Source of the DNA: Candidatus Paralachnospira caecorum
GTDB lineage: Bacteria; Bacillota; Clostridia; Lachnospirales; Lachnospiraceae
DNA: 39,963 nucleotides
Reading direction: 5' to 3'
Assembly: GCA_904379015.1 (NCBI GenBank)
Contig: CAJFHG010000026.1
Span: 1 to 39,963, forward strand
Part shown: piece after piece, positions 1 to 7,042 of the stretch
Layout of the letters: every line of letters starts with the position of its first letter
How positions within the stretch are numbered: position 1 is the stretch's first letter
Made by a program: the position numbers and the translations under genes
The notes under the pieces: generated by a model
Database searches by the model: none
What the model saw: the letters and a program-made list of their open reading frames with translations, nothing else
Told to the model about the DNA's origin: nothing

Positions 1-70
1 CTGACAGCCTGCGGCCCGCGGCAGACAATTTCAAAAAATTTTCAAACATATCTTCAATCAGAAAAAGTAC

Positions 71-99
71 TTGCAATCGCGCGGGCCGCATGTTACAAT
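71..99 (+). promoter_or_regulatory. Promoter of rpsB-tsf
   Basis: A -35 box TTGCAA (71-76) and a -10 box TACAAT (94-99) are separated by exactly 17 bp, a good sigma-A promoter. The spacer contains CGCGGGCCGCA (80-90), an exact inverted copy of TGCGGCCCGCG at 10-20. Transcription should begin near 106, giving a leader of about 100 nt before rpsB. Confidence 0.75.
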
Positions 100-105
100 G
101 ATAAG

Positions 106-209
106 GCTGAAAAATTGTCACGCAGGTGGATTCTTCGGACGGTGCCGGTATTCCGGTCTCCGGGGGAGCATAAAATCTGCGGAAGAATAACCAAAACGGA
201 GGAAAAAAC
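106..209 (+). promoter_or_regulatory. Structured 5' leader of rpsB (candidate)
   Basis: About 100 nt of untranslated leader precede rpsB. CGCAG (121-125) can pair with CTGCG (177-181), enclosing a GC-rich segment with further pairing potential. The rpsB ribosome binding site GGAGG lies at 198-202. Many ribosomal protein operons are autoregulated through leader structure, and S2 leaders are known in other bacteria. I cannot match this one to a described family, so a regulatory role is inference. Confidence 0.3.
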
Positions 210-974
210 ATGAGCGTTATTTCAATGAAACAGCTGCTGGAAGCAGGCGTGCACTTCGGACACCAGACAAGAAGATGGAACCCTAAGATGGCTCCCTACA
301 TTTACACCGAGAGAAACGGCATTTATATCATCGACCTTCAGAAATCTGTGGGCATGGTGGACGATGCGTACAAGGCTGTGGCGGACATTGTTGCCGACGG
401 CGGCACCATCCTTTTCGTAGGTACAAAGAAGCAGGCTCAGGATGCTATTCAGACAGAGGCAGAGCGCTGCGGTATGTATTATGTAAATCAGAGATGGCTC
501 GGCGGCATGCTGACCAACTTCAAGACCATCCAGAGCAGGATCCAGAGACTCCGCGACATCGAGAAGATGCAGGAGGACGGCACGTTTGACGTACTTCCCA
601 AGAAGGAAGTGATCGCGCTGAAGAAAGAGATGGAGAAGCTGGAGAAGAACCTGGGCGGAATCAAGGATATGAAGAAACTGCCCGACGCCATCTTTATCGT
701 AGATCCCAAGAAGGAAAGAATCTGTGTTCAGGAGGCTCACGCGCTGGGCATCACCCTGATCGGCATCGCAGATACCAACTGCGATCCGGAAGAGCTTGAT
801 TATGTGATCCCCGGCAACGACGACGCCATCAGAGCAGTCAAGCTGATCGTGTCCAAGATGGCTGACGCTGTGATCGAGGCAAAGCAGGGCGAGGAAGCAT
901 CTGAGGAAACAGAGGGCGCTGAAGACGGAGCAGAAGCAGAGGCAGTAGCTGCAGAGGAAGCTGCGGAAGCATAA
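210..974 (+). CDS. rpsB: 30S ribosomal protein S2
   Basis: This 254-residue protein is ribosomal protein S2, a late-assembling component of the 30S subunit needed for S1 binding in many bacteria and for translation initiation. The N-terminus ([20 protein letters not shown], followed by RRWNPKM) is the classic S2 signature, and the core runs through the expected [20 protein letters not shown] and DTNCDP segments. The last ~27 residues form a Glu/Ala-rich acidic tail, common in clostridial S2 proteins. The ATG is fixed by GGAGG at 198-202. It is co-transcribed with tsf 45 nt downstream, the usual bacterial pairing. Confidence 0.98.
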   Translation: MSVISMKQLLEAGVHFGHQTRRWNPKMAPYIYTERNGIYIIDLQKSVGMVDDAYKAVADIVADGGTILFVGTKKQAQDAIQTEAERCGMYYVNQRWLGGMLTNFKTIQSRIQRLRDIEKMQEDGTFDVLPKKEVIALKKEMEKLEKNLGGIKDMKKLPDAIFIVDPKKERICVQEAHALGITLIGIADTNCDPEELDYVIPGNDDAIRAVKLIVSKMADAVIEAKQGEEASEETEGAEDGAEAEAVAAEEAAEA

Positions 975-1019
975 TCATCATATCAGAATCATCAGAAAGA
1001 GAAAGGATTGGAGATCATT

Positions 1020-1955
1020 ATGGCAGCAATTACAGCGGCAATGGTAAAAGAGTTAAGAGAGATGACAGGCGCCGGCATGATGGACTGCAAGAAGGCTCTT
1101 GCGGCCAACGACGGCGATATGGACGCGGCAGTTGAGTTCCTGAGAAAGAACGGACAGGCCAAGGCTGAGAAAAAGGCCAGCAGGATCGCTGCTGAGGGTA
1201 TTGTAAAGACAGTTCTGGACGGAAACAAGGCGGCCATCGTCGAGGTAAACTCCGAGACAGACTTCGTGGCGAAGAACGCGGATTTCCAGGCTTATGTGGC
1301 AGAAGTGGCAGCTCAGGCAGTTGCTTCCGACGCTGCGGATATGGACGCGTTCATGGAAGAGGCCTGGAAGGCAGATCCTTCCAAGAGTGTGAAGGATGTG
1401 CTGGTTGAGAAGATCGCCGTGATCGGTGAGAATCTGAAGATCAGACGTTTTGAGAAAATGGAAGAGAACAACGGCTGCATCGTGGAATACATCCACATGG
1501 GCGGCAAGATCGGCGTTCTCGTAGATGTTGAGACAGACGTTGTCAACGACGCAGTCAAAGAGATGGCGAAGAATATCGCGATGCAGATCGCGGCTCTGAA
1601 TCCCAAATATGTGGACAGAAGCGAAGTGAGCGCTGAGTATATCGCTCATGAGAAAGAAATCCTCATGGCGCAGATCCAGAATGATCCGAAGGAGTCCCAG
1701 AAGCCCGCGAAGGTGATCGAGGGAATCGTGACCGGCCGTATCAACAAAGAGCTGAAGGAAATCTGCCTGATGGATCAGGTATATGTAAAGGCAGAGGACG
1801 GAAAGCAGACTGTCGGCAAGTATGTGGATGAGGTTGCCAAGGCAAACGGCGCGAAGATTTCTGTTAAGGGATTCGTTCGTTATGAGACCGGCGAGGGTCT
1901 GGAGAAGAAGAACGAGAACTTTGCTGAAGAGGTCGCAAAGCAGATGGGAATGTAA
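1020..1955 (+). CDS. tsf: Translation elongation factor Ts
   Basis: EF-Ts, 311 residues, is the guanine nucleotide exchange factor that reloads EF-Tu with GTP. The N-terminal UBA-like domain (ELREMTGAGMMDCKKAL, residues 11-27) and the conserved TDFV motif (80-83), which inserts next to the EF-Tu nucleotide site, are intact. Two dimerisation/core repeats follow, and the length is normal. I place the start at the ATG at 1020 because MAAITAAMVKELRE matches the family start and AAAGGA lies at 1002-1007. An upstream in-frame TTG at 1008 would add only MEII. The gene ends 26 nt before a strong intrinsic terminator, so pyrH and frr are not in this operon. Confidence 0.98.
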   Translation: MAAITAAMVKELREMTGAGMMDCKKALAANDGDMDAAVEFLRKNGQAKAEKKASRIAAEGIVKTVLDGNKAAIVEVNSETDFVAKNADFQAYVAEVAAQAVASDAADMDAFMEEAWKADPSKSVKDVLVEKIAVIGENLKIRRFEKMEENNGCIVEYIHMGGKIGVLVDVETDVVNDAVKEMAKNIAMQIAALNPKYVDRSEVSAEYIAHEKEILMAQIQNDPKESQKPAKVIEGIVTGRINKELKEICLMDQVYVKAEDGKQTVGKYVDEVAKANGAKISVKGFVRYETGEGLEKKNENFAEEVAKQMGM

Positions 1956-1980
1956 TTTCCTGAAATAAAAGGTGCTCGAA

Positions 1981-2024
1981 GCCCTTGAAAATCCCGTAAA
2001 ATGGGCATTTTCAAGGGCTTTTTT
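1981..2024 (+). terminator. Intrinsic terminator after tsf
   Basis: A near-perfect hairpin pairs 1981-1995 with 2003-2018 (arms GCCCTTGAAAAT and ATTTTCAAGGGC plus inner CCC/GGG, one bulged base). It is followed directly by TTTTTT (2019-2024). This closes the rpsB-tsf transcript. Confidence 0.93.
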
Positions 2025-2118
2025 GCGTTCTGGAGCGAATCCGTAATGTATCATAAATTATCGCTTTTTACGGGCAAATTTGGGGGATTTTTGGGGGAAT
2101 GTCAAGGGTTAGTCCATC

Positions 2119-2177
2119 TTATCGGGAGCCATGATATAGCTCATGGCTCCCACCATCGGACGGCTGGCTCCCGATAA
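2119..2177. repeat. Nested, mutually exclusive inverted repeats
   Basis: TTATCGGGAGCC (2119-2130) is exactly inverted as GGCTCCCGATAA (2166-2177). Inside it, GGGAGCCATGA (2124-2134) is exactly inverted as TCATGGCTCCC (2141-2151). Both hairpins share the GGGAGCC segment, so only one can form at a time. The element lies 22 bp upstream of the toxin-antitoxin promoter and is preceded by a G-run stretch (2080-2100). It could be a recombination or attachment remnant, or a structural element. No function is assigned. Confidence 0.7.
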
Positions 2178-2199
2178 CGGATCCTATGGCTCTATCTCA

Positions 2200-2237
2200 T
2201 TGACGTGTGACACAATTTAGCATATAATATAGTCACA
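2200..2237 (+). promoter_or_regulatory. Promoter and probable operator of the toxin-antitoxin pair
   Basis: TTGACG (2200-2205) and TATAAT (2223-2228) are 17 bp apart, a near-consensus sigma-A promoter. TGTGAC (2206-2211) and its inverted copy GTCACA (2232-2237) flank the -10 box, and TGTGACACA (2206-2214) is itself palindromic. Phd/YefM antitoxins typically bind palindromes over their own promoter, so autorepression here is likely but inferred. Confidence 0.75.
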
Positions 2238-2254
2238 TAGAAGGAGAGATTATT

Positions 2255-2512
2255 ATGCAGATTATTCCTATACGAGATTTAAAGGATACAACTGAAATAG
2301 AACGGAGGTGCGCAGAGGAAAACGGGCCAGTTTATATCACTAAAAATGGTTATGGACGGTTGGTAGTTATGGACATTGAATATTACGAGCGCACTATGCG
2401 GAAAATGTATGAGGCAAAATCCGTACTGGAAGGCTTAAAAGACGTGAAGGAAGGCCGGACAATAGATGGGGATACAGCGCTGAGAGGGATCAGGAGTAAA
2501 TATGGAATCTAA
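2255..2512 (+). CDS. Phd/YefM-like antitoxin
   Basis: An 85-residue protein preceded by AAGGAG (2241-2246). The N-terminus (MQIIPIRDLKDTTEIERRC, then GPVYITKNGYGRLVVMDIEYYE) has the layout of Phd/YefM antitoxins: a DNA-binding N-terminal fold with the 'xITKNGxxxxVVM' strand. A charged C-terminal segment follows that would wrap the toxin. It overlaps the downstream toxin gene by 11 nt, the usual sign of translational coupling in type II modules, and it should bind the palindromes over its promoter. The assignment is by pattern and context, and the family is recognised with good confidence. Confidence 0.85.
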   Translation: MQIIPIRDLKDTTEIERRCAEENGPVYITKNGYGRLVVMDIEYYERTMRKMYEAKSVLEGLKDVKEGRTIDGDTALRGIRSKYGI

Positions 2513-2834
2513 ATTTCAGTTTCGGTTGACGGAAAAAGCCAATGCAGAGTTGGATGATACGATCTCTTATATCGCTGTGGAATTAGCGAATCCCAAAGCT
2601 GCCTCGGATTTTATGGATAAGCTGGGAGCTGCTATTGATGAAGCCTGCCTGTTGCCGGAGAGCGGCTCCCCGGTAGTAAACGACTTGCTGGGAGGCTGGG
2701 AAGTTCGAAAAAAGATTATCGGAAATTATATTATGTATTATTGGCCGGATCTTACCGAAAAAATCATCTATGTCCTTCGCATTGTTTATGAAGGGCGGAA
2801 CATGGATGATATTTTGCGGCAGATGGATATTTAA
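2502..2834 (+). CDS. RelE/ParE-family toxin
   Basis: A 110-residue protein with the RelE/ParE fold pattern: an N-terminal strand (FQFRLTEKANAELDDTISYIA), helices with 'NPKAASDFMDKLGAAIDEA', then the beta-sheet segment 'WEVRKKIIGNYIMYYWPDLTEKIIYVLRIVYEGRNMDDIL'. The YVLRIVYEGRN strand near the C-terminus is characteristic of the superfamily. I cannot tell mRNA interferase (RelE) from gyrase poison (ParE) by eye. The 'GRNMDDIL' ending is frequent in ParE-like members. Its ATG lies inside the antitoxin's last codons, so expression depends on antitoxin translation. Confidence 0.85.
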   Translation: MESKFQFRLTEKANAELDDTISYIAVELANPKAASDFMDKLGAAIDEACLLPESGSPVVNDLLGGWEVRKKIIGNYIMYYWPDLTEKIIYVLRIVYEGRNMDDILRQMDI

Positions 2835-2857
2835 TGTGCTGGATAGGGTGAAATAGT

Positions 2858-2992
2858 ATGGAAACAAAAGCCTGGGATATGTTTAACCGAGAAATTCATA
2901 TAGACGATTCGGTACAAATTATCATAGACTATTCTCCAGTGGAAGGGATTGTCAGCCGAGTCTGTGCAAATGGATATGTGAAGGTCAATTAA
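2858..2992 (+). CDS. Small ORF, 44 residues, unknown
   Basis: This short ORF (starts METKAWDMFNREIHIDD, ends VCANGYVKVN) begins 24 nt after the toxin stop, with only a weak AGGGTGA upstream (2845-2851). The coding sense looks genuine: mixed hydrophobic strands and no low complexity. It could be a small accessory gene of the toxin-antitoxin operon or the 5' remnant of a larger gene cut off before 2993. I do not recognise it. Confidence 0.35.
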   Translation: METKAWDMFNREIHIDDSVQIIIDYSPVEGIVSRVCANGYVKVN

Positions 2993-3082
2993 TGATGTTT
3001 AATCATAGGCATATGTTCTTTTTTCTGCTGTATGCAACTATAGCATAAAAAGAAAAACTCATGGTAAACTTAAATGTTCTTT

Positions 3083-3600
3083 TCAAAGCGGGAGTGCGTT
3101 TTTGGGAAGGAAAATGATAAATCTGCTGCCTTCCCCCGGGGCACTTTCTACCGCAATGTTTCCTTTGCACAAATCAACAATCCGCTTCACAAGGGCAAGT
3201 CCCAGCCCATTTCCTTCTGCAGTGCGGGATGTATCCCCCTGATAAAATTTTTCAAAAATATGTGCTTCTGTACTTCCTCCGTCATTCCGTCGCCATCATC
3301 TGAAATAGAGACCGCAACCGTCTCAGAGGTTTCGCAGATCGCTATATGGATGCTGCTGCCCGCAGACGAATGCTTGATTGCATTGTCAATCAGATTGATC
3401 AAGACCTGTTCCAAAAGAGAAGCGCTGCTGTAGTAAGTCTGCCGGGGCAGTTCCATATCGAATTCAATGTTCTTAGGTGCCCATTTGTTTTCCAGCATTA
3501 AAATACATTTGCGGATTTGTTCGTCCAGCCGGTATTCGGTCTTGTCCAAAACGGTTTCCTGTTTTTCCAGCTTAGAGAGCATTCTGTAACGGATTCGTTC
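3083..3600 (-). pseudogene. Sensor histidine kinase remnant (N-terminus missing, frameshifted)
   Basis: On the minus strand the C-terminal half of a two-component sensor kinase can be read. There is a post-H-box helix (MLSKLEKQETVLDKTEYRLDEQI, 3582 downward), an N-box (LINLIDNAIKHSS) and a G1 box (SISDDGDGMTEE). After KHIF the frame breaks in a T-run near 3250-3256. In the other frame the sequence continues with EKFYQGDTSRTAEGNGLGLA (G2 box), then LVKRIVDLCKGNIAVESAPGEGSRF to a TGA at 3083-3085. The sensor domains, HAMP and phospho-accepting His are absent, deleted together with the 3' end of the preceding regulator gene. It cannot be functional. A sequencing error could explain the frameshift but not the missing half. 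Confidence 0.88.
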
Positions 3601-3820
3601 TCCGAAATCGTAACGTCAAAGTGACGATTTCAAAGTCATCGCAGTTCCGGAATCGTTCGCGCAGGCGGTTGATATGCGTATTGACGGTGCGTTCGTCCGT
3701 CTCGGAAAACATTCCCCAAATTTCGTCCATCAACTGCTGGCGGGTGAAAATCCGGTTTGGATAGGACAGCAGTTTGTACAGCAGATAGAATTCCTTCTGC
3801 TTTCTTTTGTCTAACGATGG
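3572..3820 (-). pseudogene. OmpR-family response regulator remnant (DNA-binding domain only)
   Basis: Minus-strand reading gives a clear winged-helix effector domain: KQKEFYLLYKLLSYPN, then RIFTRQQLMDEIWGMFSETDERTVNTHINRLRERF, then RNCDDFEIVT. That is the OmpR/PhoB C-terminal fold. The receiver domain with its phospho-accepting Asp is missing. After FEIVT the expected 'VRGLGYK' ending is replaced by a different frame running into the kinase remnant. Two deletion joints are visible: one next to the stop codon of the caspase-like gene (3811-3813) and one into the kinase near 3600-3615. No start codon or RBS remains. Confidence 0.85.
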
Positions 3821-5907
3821 ATTTCGACATAGGTCGTACCGCTTTCTCCAAGATCAAATGTATTGGTTGAAGAAAGCTCTATGGTAACATAAGGCTCCGT
3901 CCCGTCAGTAAATTGGAAAAACGGCTGTTCCCACCGGTTTTCCCACGTACATCCGGAAAGAGCAAATTCATTGGTCCCCAATGCGCTTGATAGGTATCCG
4001 CTCACGATCTGGAATGTTTCTTCTTCTGACCCTGCAATTCCTGTTGTCCTTGTATTGACAATAGGGGAATCTAATTCGTTGCCGTTTTCATCCCGCCAGT
4101 TAATTTCCCACGCCCCGTCACGATAAATCTCTTCTGTAGATGCATCTTCCAGGGTTCTCCTGTAACGGATATAAGGTGCCTCAGGAATACAGAAATAACG
4201 ATACTCCCTTTCACATGAATGGATGACCGGGGTGTAAGCGGTCACTCCATCGTCGGTAATTTGACTTTCAACTCCCACAATTTTGACGTTATCGACATGC
4301 CCGTCATTATAGCTTCTTTCATTTTCATCGGAGGAACGTGCATCGTCATCATAAGCTTCATACAACAAAAATGTTCTGTCCAGGAGGGTAAGGGAAAACT
4401 CCTCCTTCCGTCTTGGCAGAAGGAGTCCATAGGAAATTGATTTTCCTAAAAGATTCCCGCTTTCATCAAGCATATGCCAGGTAATCGTTGGACATAACCG
4501 TCCCATGTCTTCCCGGTCTTCAATATACGCTGGTACAGGGTCATATCTGACAAGATCCAATGTCGCTGTACAAATATCAACGGTTCCGTCGTCATTATAG
4601 TCATCGAACCAGACTCCTAACAGGGAAAGATAAGGACTGTCGGCACGGAAATAGTAGGCAGAGCCTCCTATATTTTCATCTTCATTTTTGACATACTCAA
4701 ACTGCAGCTCAAAGGAATCCGTTGTATTCGTATAAAGGGGCTGAATGTTTTTTTTGAAATAGGTTCCTGCCGGACTGTCAGAGACTTGTACTGTATGTTC
4801 GGATGAAGATTCTGCCTCTACCAGGCGATAGTCCTGTTCGTTTGGCGCATAACAAAGCTTCACCTCTGCCCCAACACTCATAAGGCCGGTATCAATCTCC
4901 CCATTCTCCTGTTTCGCATGTTGGATCGCTTCATCTGCCGTCGGATAGCTGCCATCTTCCTTCTCTGTCCTGAGACAGCCAAGGAAATCACACATGGTAT
5001 ATAAGTTATACCGTGTTGAAACAGCATCTGAGTTGCCGACAATAAGGTCAGCCCCTTTGTCGGTAAAGGCCTCCACCAGCTCATTTGTCTCTGCAGAATG
5101 GCAGGCTGCCAGATAAACCAGGCTGCCTTCCATAGACCCGTTTTCCAGCTCATTTTCAAAATAATAATGGGTGTAGGCCAGGTTTGTATTTGTAATCACC
5201 AATTCATTCGTTTTGTCTTCATTGTCCATTAAATTTTGGTATTTGCGCAGGTTCTCCTTCGTTGGTTTTACGGAGCCGGTCAAAACAGGACCGTAATTGG
5301 GCGACATCGCCCCATGGCCGTACCAGATGATAACGGCTTTTCCTTCCAGCTTTTCGCTGTTTTCGGGCAAGAACTCATCCATATTATTTTCATCCGGGAA
5401 AGAATACAGGTCAGGAATTTCTTCCGCAATCTCTCTTGCTTCCTTATCCGGGCTTTTCCCGCCGAAGACGTAATTCCAGAACATACCGCCATCAGTCGTA
5501 AAGGGTTCAATGGTCACAATTTCACCGGTTTGTTGCCCTGCTTCACCGCTTCCGGTCATAACGCCTTCAATGGTGGGGCAATATAAATATTCGACGCCGC
5601 CCGGCAGCCCCATATAAATACAGGTTTCCTCAACGGAATATTCTGTAATCTTTCCATCCGCCTTATACTCTTGGGCGATGGGTTCCATATCCTCCAATAT
5701 GTCCGGGAGATTTTCCACCGTCAGTTTTCCATATTGCCCTGCATACACTTCTTCGAAGCTATGGAGCTCATCGTATAATTCATCACATAATTGCGAAGTT
5801 TTTGCCGGATCAAAAGACACTTTCCGATTTACAAAAAGAATAGCCGCTATTATTACAGCCATAACAACGGTTATACATGAAATAGTAATCACGTTTCTCT
5901 TCTTCAT
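3811..5907 (-). CDS. Membrane-anchored caspase-like (CD-clan) putative protease
   Basis: A 698-residue protein with a short cytoplasmic start (MKKRN), a membrane or signal segment (about residues 5-26) and a long extracellular part. The middle contains AVIIWYGHGAMSP (His198) and, 71 residues later, SLVYLAACHSAET (Cys269). These are hydrophobic strands ending in a HG and an AxCxS, the dyad layout of caspase-like peptidases (C11/C25/CHAT types). The downstream 'GADLIVGNSDAVST' fits the same fold. A loop DDYNDDGTVD (about 435-444) resembles a Ca2+-binding EF-hand/dockerin loop. The ATG at 5907 is chosen for its GGGGGC upstream and because the anchor follows directly. The C-terminal stop TAG lies at the junction with regulator debris, so the natural end may have been lost. 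Substrate unknown. Confidence 0.6.
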   Translation of the reverse strand: MKKRNVITISCITVVMAVIIAAILFVNRKVSFDPAKTSQLCDELYDELHSFEEVYAGQYGKLTVENLPDILEDMEPIAQEYKADGKITEYSVEETCIYMGLPGGVEYLYCPTIEGVMTGSGEAGQQTGEIVTIEPFTTDGGMFWNYVFGGKSPDKEAREIAEEIPDLYSFPDENNMDEFLPENSEKLEGKAVIIWYGHGAMSPNYGPVLTGSVKPTKENLRKYQNLMDNEDKTNELVITNTNLAYTHYYFENELENGSMEGSLVYLAACHSAETNELVEAFTDKGADLIVGNSDAVSTRYNLYTMCDFLGCLRTEKEDGSYPTADEAIQHAKQENGEIDTGLMSVGAEVKLCYAPNEQDYRLVEAESSSEHTVQVSDSPAGTYFKKNIQPLYTNTTDSFELQFEYVKNEDENIGGSAYYFRADSPYLSLLGVWFDDYNDDGTVDICTATLDLVRYDPVPAYIEDREDMGRLCPTITWHMLDESGNLLGKSISYGLLLPRRKEEFSLTLLDRTFLLYEAYDDDARSSDENERSYNDGHVDNVKIVGVESQITDDGVTAYTPVIHSCEREYRYFCIPEAPYIRYRRTLEDASTEEIYRDGAWEINWRDENGNELDSPIVNTRTTGIAGSEEETFQIVSGYLSSALGTNEFALSGCTWENRWEQPFFQFTDGTEPYVTIELSSTNTFDLGESGTTYVEIHR

Positions 5908-6302
5908 ACGATGCCCCCGTTTCGAAATATGATGCTTTTCCATTCTATTTTTATTATTATATATGGTTTTCGTTATTGGGGAAAGCATAACTTTTAATCC
6001 GATATAAACTTTTCTTATACGGGCACAAACAAAAAGTTCCAGCATATTTGGTGAGACTCAGAGTGAAGGGTGCTTGTATGTTCCTCACGGAAGAATATGA
6101 CGAAATGAGTTATAATGAGGAATGTGCAAAGACTGTTTTAGCTCTTTCGTTATTGTCTGTAATGATATTTGTAATTGTCGGTGTTCTTTTTTATGACATT
6201 CTTTCCTATGTTTGAATAAAAAACCGAAGCTTACAGAGATCATAGGGACATTAATCGTTTGGCCCGGAGTCTCTTTGGTGATCGGGAGCTATTGTTTTCC
6301 TG
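5908..6302. other. 395-nt stretch between convergent-facing genes
   Basis: This contains the upstream region of the caspase-like gene (minus strand, with an AT-rich TATATAAT at about 5956-5964 but no convincing -35) and a short plus-strand ORF at 6078-6215. From 6230 to 6300 the plus strand in another frame reads LTEIIGTLIVWPGVSLVIGSYC, which looks like a membrane helix without a start codon. No terminator was seen. Confidence 0.4.
6078..6215 (+). CDS. Small putative membrane protein, 45 residues
   Basis: The ORF starts MFLTEEYDEMSYNEECAK and continues into one long hydrophobic helix (TVLALSLLSVMIFVIVGVLF, about residues 19-38). GAAGGG lies about 8 nt upstream (6065-6070), and an in-frame GTG at 6063 is an alternative start. 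A second hydrophobic stretch follows in a different frame (6230-6300), so this may be the first half of a frameshifted two-helix protein. No homology is recognised. Confidence 0.3.
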   Translation: MFLTEEYDEMSYNEECAKTVLALSLLSVMIFVIVGVLFYDILSYV

Positions 6303-6872
6303 TCAAAGGCCGAATTTTACAGGTTTCTGTTCCATCTGGTGCTCACCGATGATCTTTTCCATCCAGATCATGTTGTACCACCGTCCGAATTTATAACCGC
6401 AGCTGTGAAATTCACCGACTGTTTGAAAGCCCAGATGGGCATGGAATTCCGCGCTGTTTTTGTTCAGGTATTCGTCTGCTGTCTGCGGGTATCCGATACA
6501 GGCATAGAGGTTTAAGATCCCCATATTTCGCAGTCTGTCTTCAAGCGCTTCGTAAAGCATTCGCCCCAGACCGCATTTCCGGGCAGCGTGGTCGAGATAT
6601 ATGGTTAATTCACAGGACCAGTCATAAGCGGCCCGTCCGACGAAAGGCCCTGCATAAGCATATCCCTGAATTGTCCCGTCTTTTTCAATAACAAGATAGG
6701 GATACCGCCTGATTGTGTTTTTCATGCGGTTTTGAAACTCTGAAAGTGACGGAACGTCATATTCAAAAGTAATGGCCGTATTTTCCACATAATAGGCGTA
6801 GATTTCCAGCAAACGTCTGGCATCGTTTTCCTTTGCGTTTCTGATTTTTATGCTGTTTGCGATTTCCTCCAT
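6303..6872 (-). CDS. GNAT acetyltransferase, phosphinothricin acetyltransferase-like
   Basis: A 189-residue cytosolic N-acetyltransferase. The GNAT acetyl-CoA loop is visible as RKCGLGRMLYEAL. The family-typical opening (IRNAKENDARRLLEIYAYYVENTAITFEYDVPS) and the ending FHSCGYKFGRWYNMIWMEK place it in the PAT/Bar-like subgroup that acetylates small amines such as phosphinothricin or methionine sulfoximine/sulfone. The real substrate is unknown. I start at the second ATG (6872). The first, at 6884, lies only about 2 nt after AAGGAG, whereas 6872 has GAGGAT at a workable distance. It is divergent from the surface protein gene, with a 17-bp palindrome between. Confidence 0.85.
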   Translation of the reverse strand: MEEIANSIKIRNAKENDARRLLEIYAYYVENTAITFEYDVPSLSEFQNRMKNTIRRYPYLVIEKDGTIQGYAYAGPFVGRAAYDWSCELTIYLDHAARKCGLGRMLYEALEDRLRNMGILNLYACIGYPQTADEYLNKNSAEFHAHLGFQTVGEFHSCGYKFGRWYNMIWMEKIIGEHQMEQKPVKFGL

Positions 6873-6955
6873 GTCTATCCTCATTCTCCTTTTGATTGGT
6901 ATTAATCTCCGCTGATCGGTGCAATCCTGCTGTTAATATGCGGAAAAAACTATTT

Positions 6956-6972
6956 TGCAATTAGTAATTGCA
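6956..6972. promoter_or_regulatory. Perfect 17-bp palindrome, likely operator
   Basis: TGCAATTA-G-TAATTGCA is an exact inverted repeat midway between the divergent GNAT gene (start 6872) and the surface protein gene (start 7043). The length, odd centre and TTGCAA-type arms resemble operators of MarR-family repressors. No MarR gene is in the window; the nearest regulator gene is the broken HxlR at 8819-9172. Its role is inferred from position and symmetry only. Confidence 0.55.
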
Positions 6973-7042
6973 GTTATATCTAAAAACTGCTATTTTGATA
7001 ATGAAAATAAGCAGCCAGCTTTTGTGATGAGAGGAAACAAGT

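Noticed and set aside
1053-2054. Long minus-strand open frame opposite tsf
   Set aside because: Leu/His-rich translation typical of an antisense frame of a GC-biased gene. It has no RBS and covers the intact tsf gene and its terminator.
2040-2118. Phage or ICE attachment site in the G-run region
   Set aside because: No integrase, no duplicated core sequence and no tRNA end were found in the window, so an att site cannot be supported.
3074-3433. Plus-strand open frame of 119 codons
   Set aside because: Antisense to the histidine kinase remnant, whose N-, G1- and G2-box motifs are readable on the minus strand.
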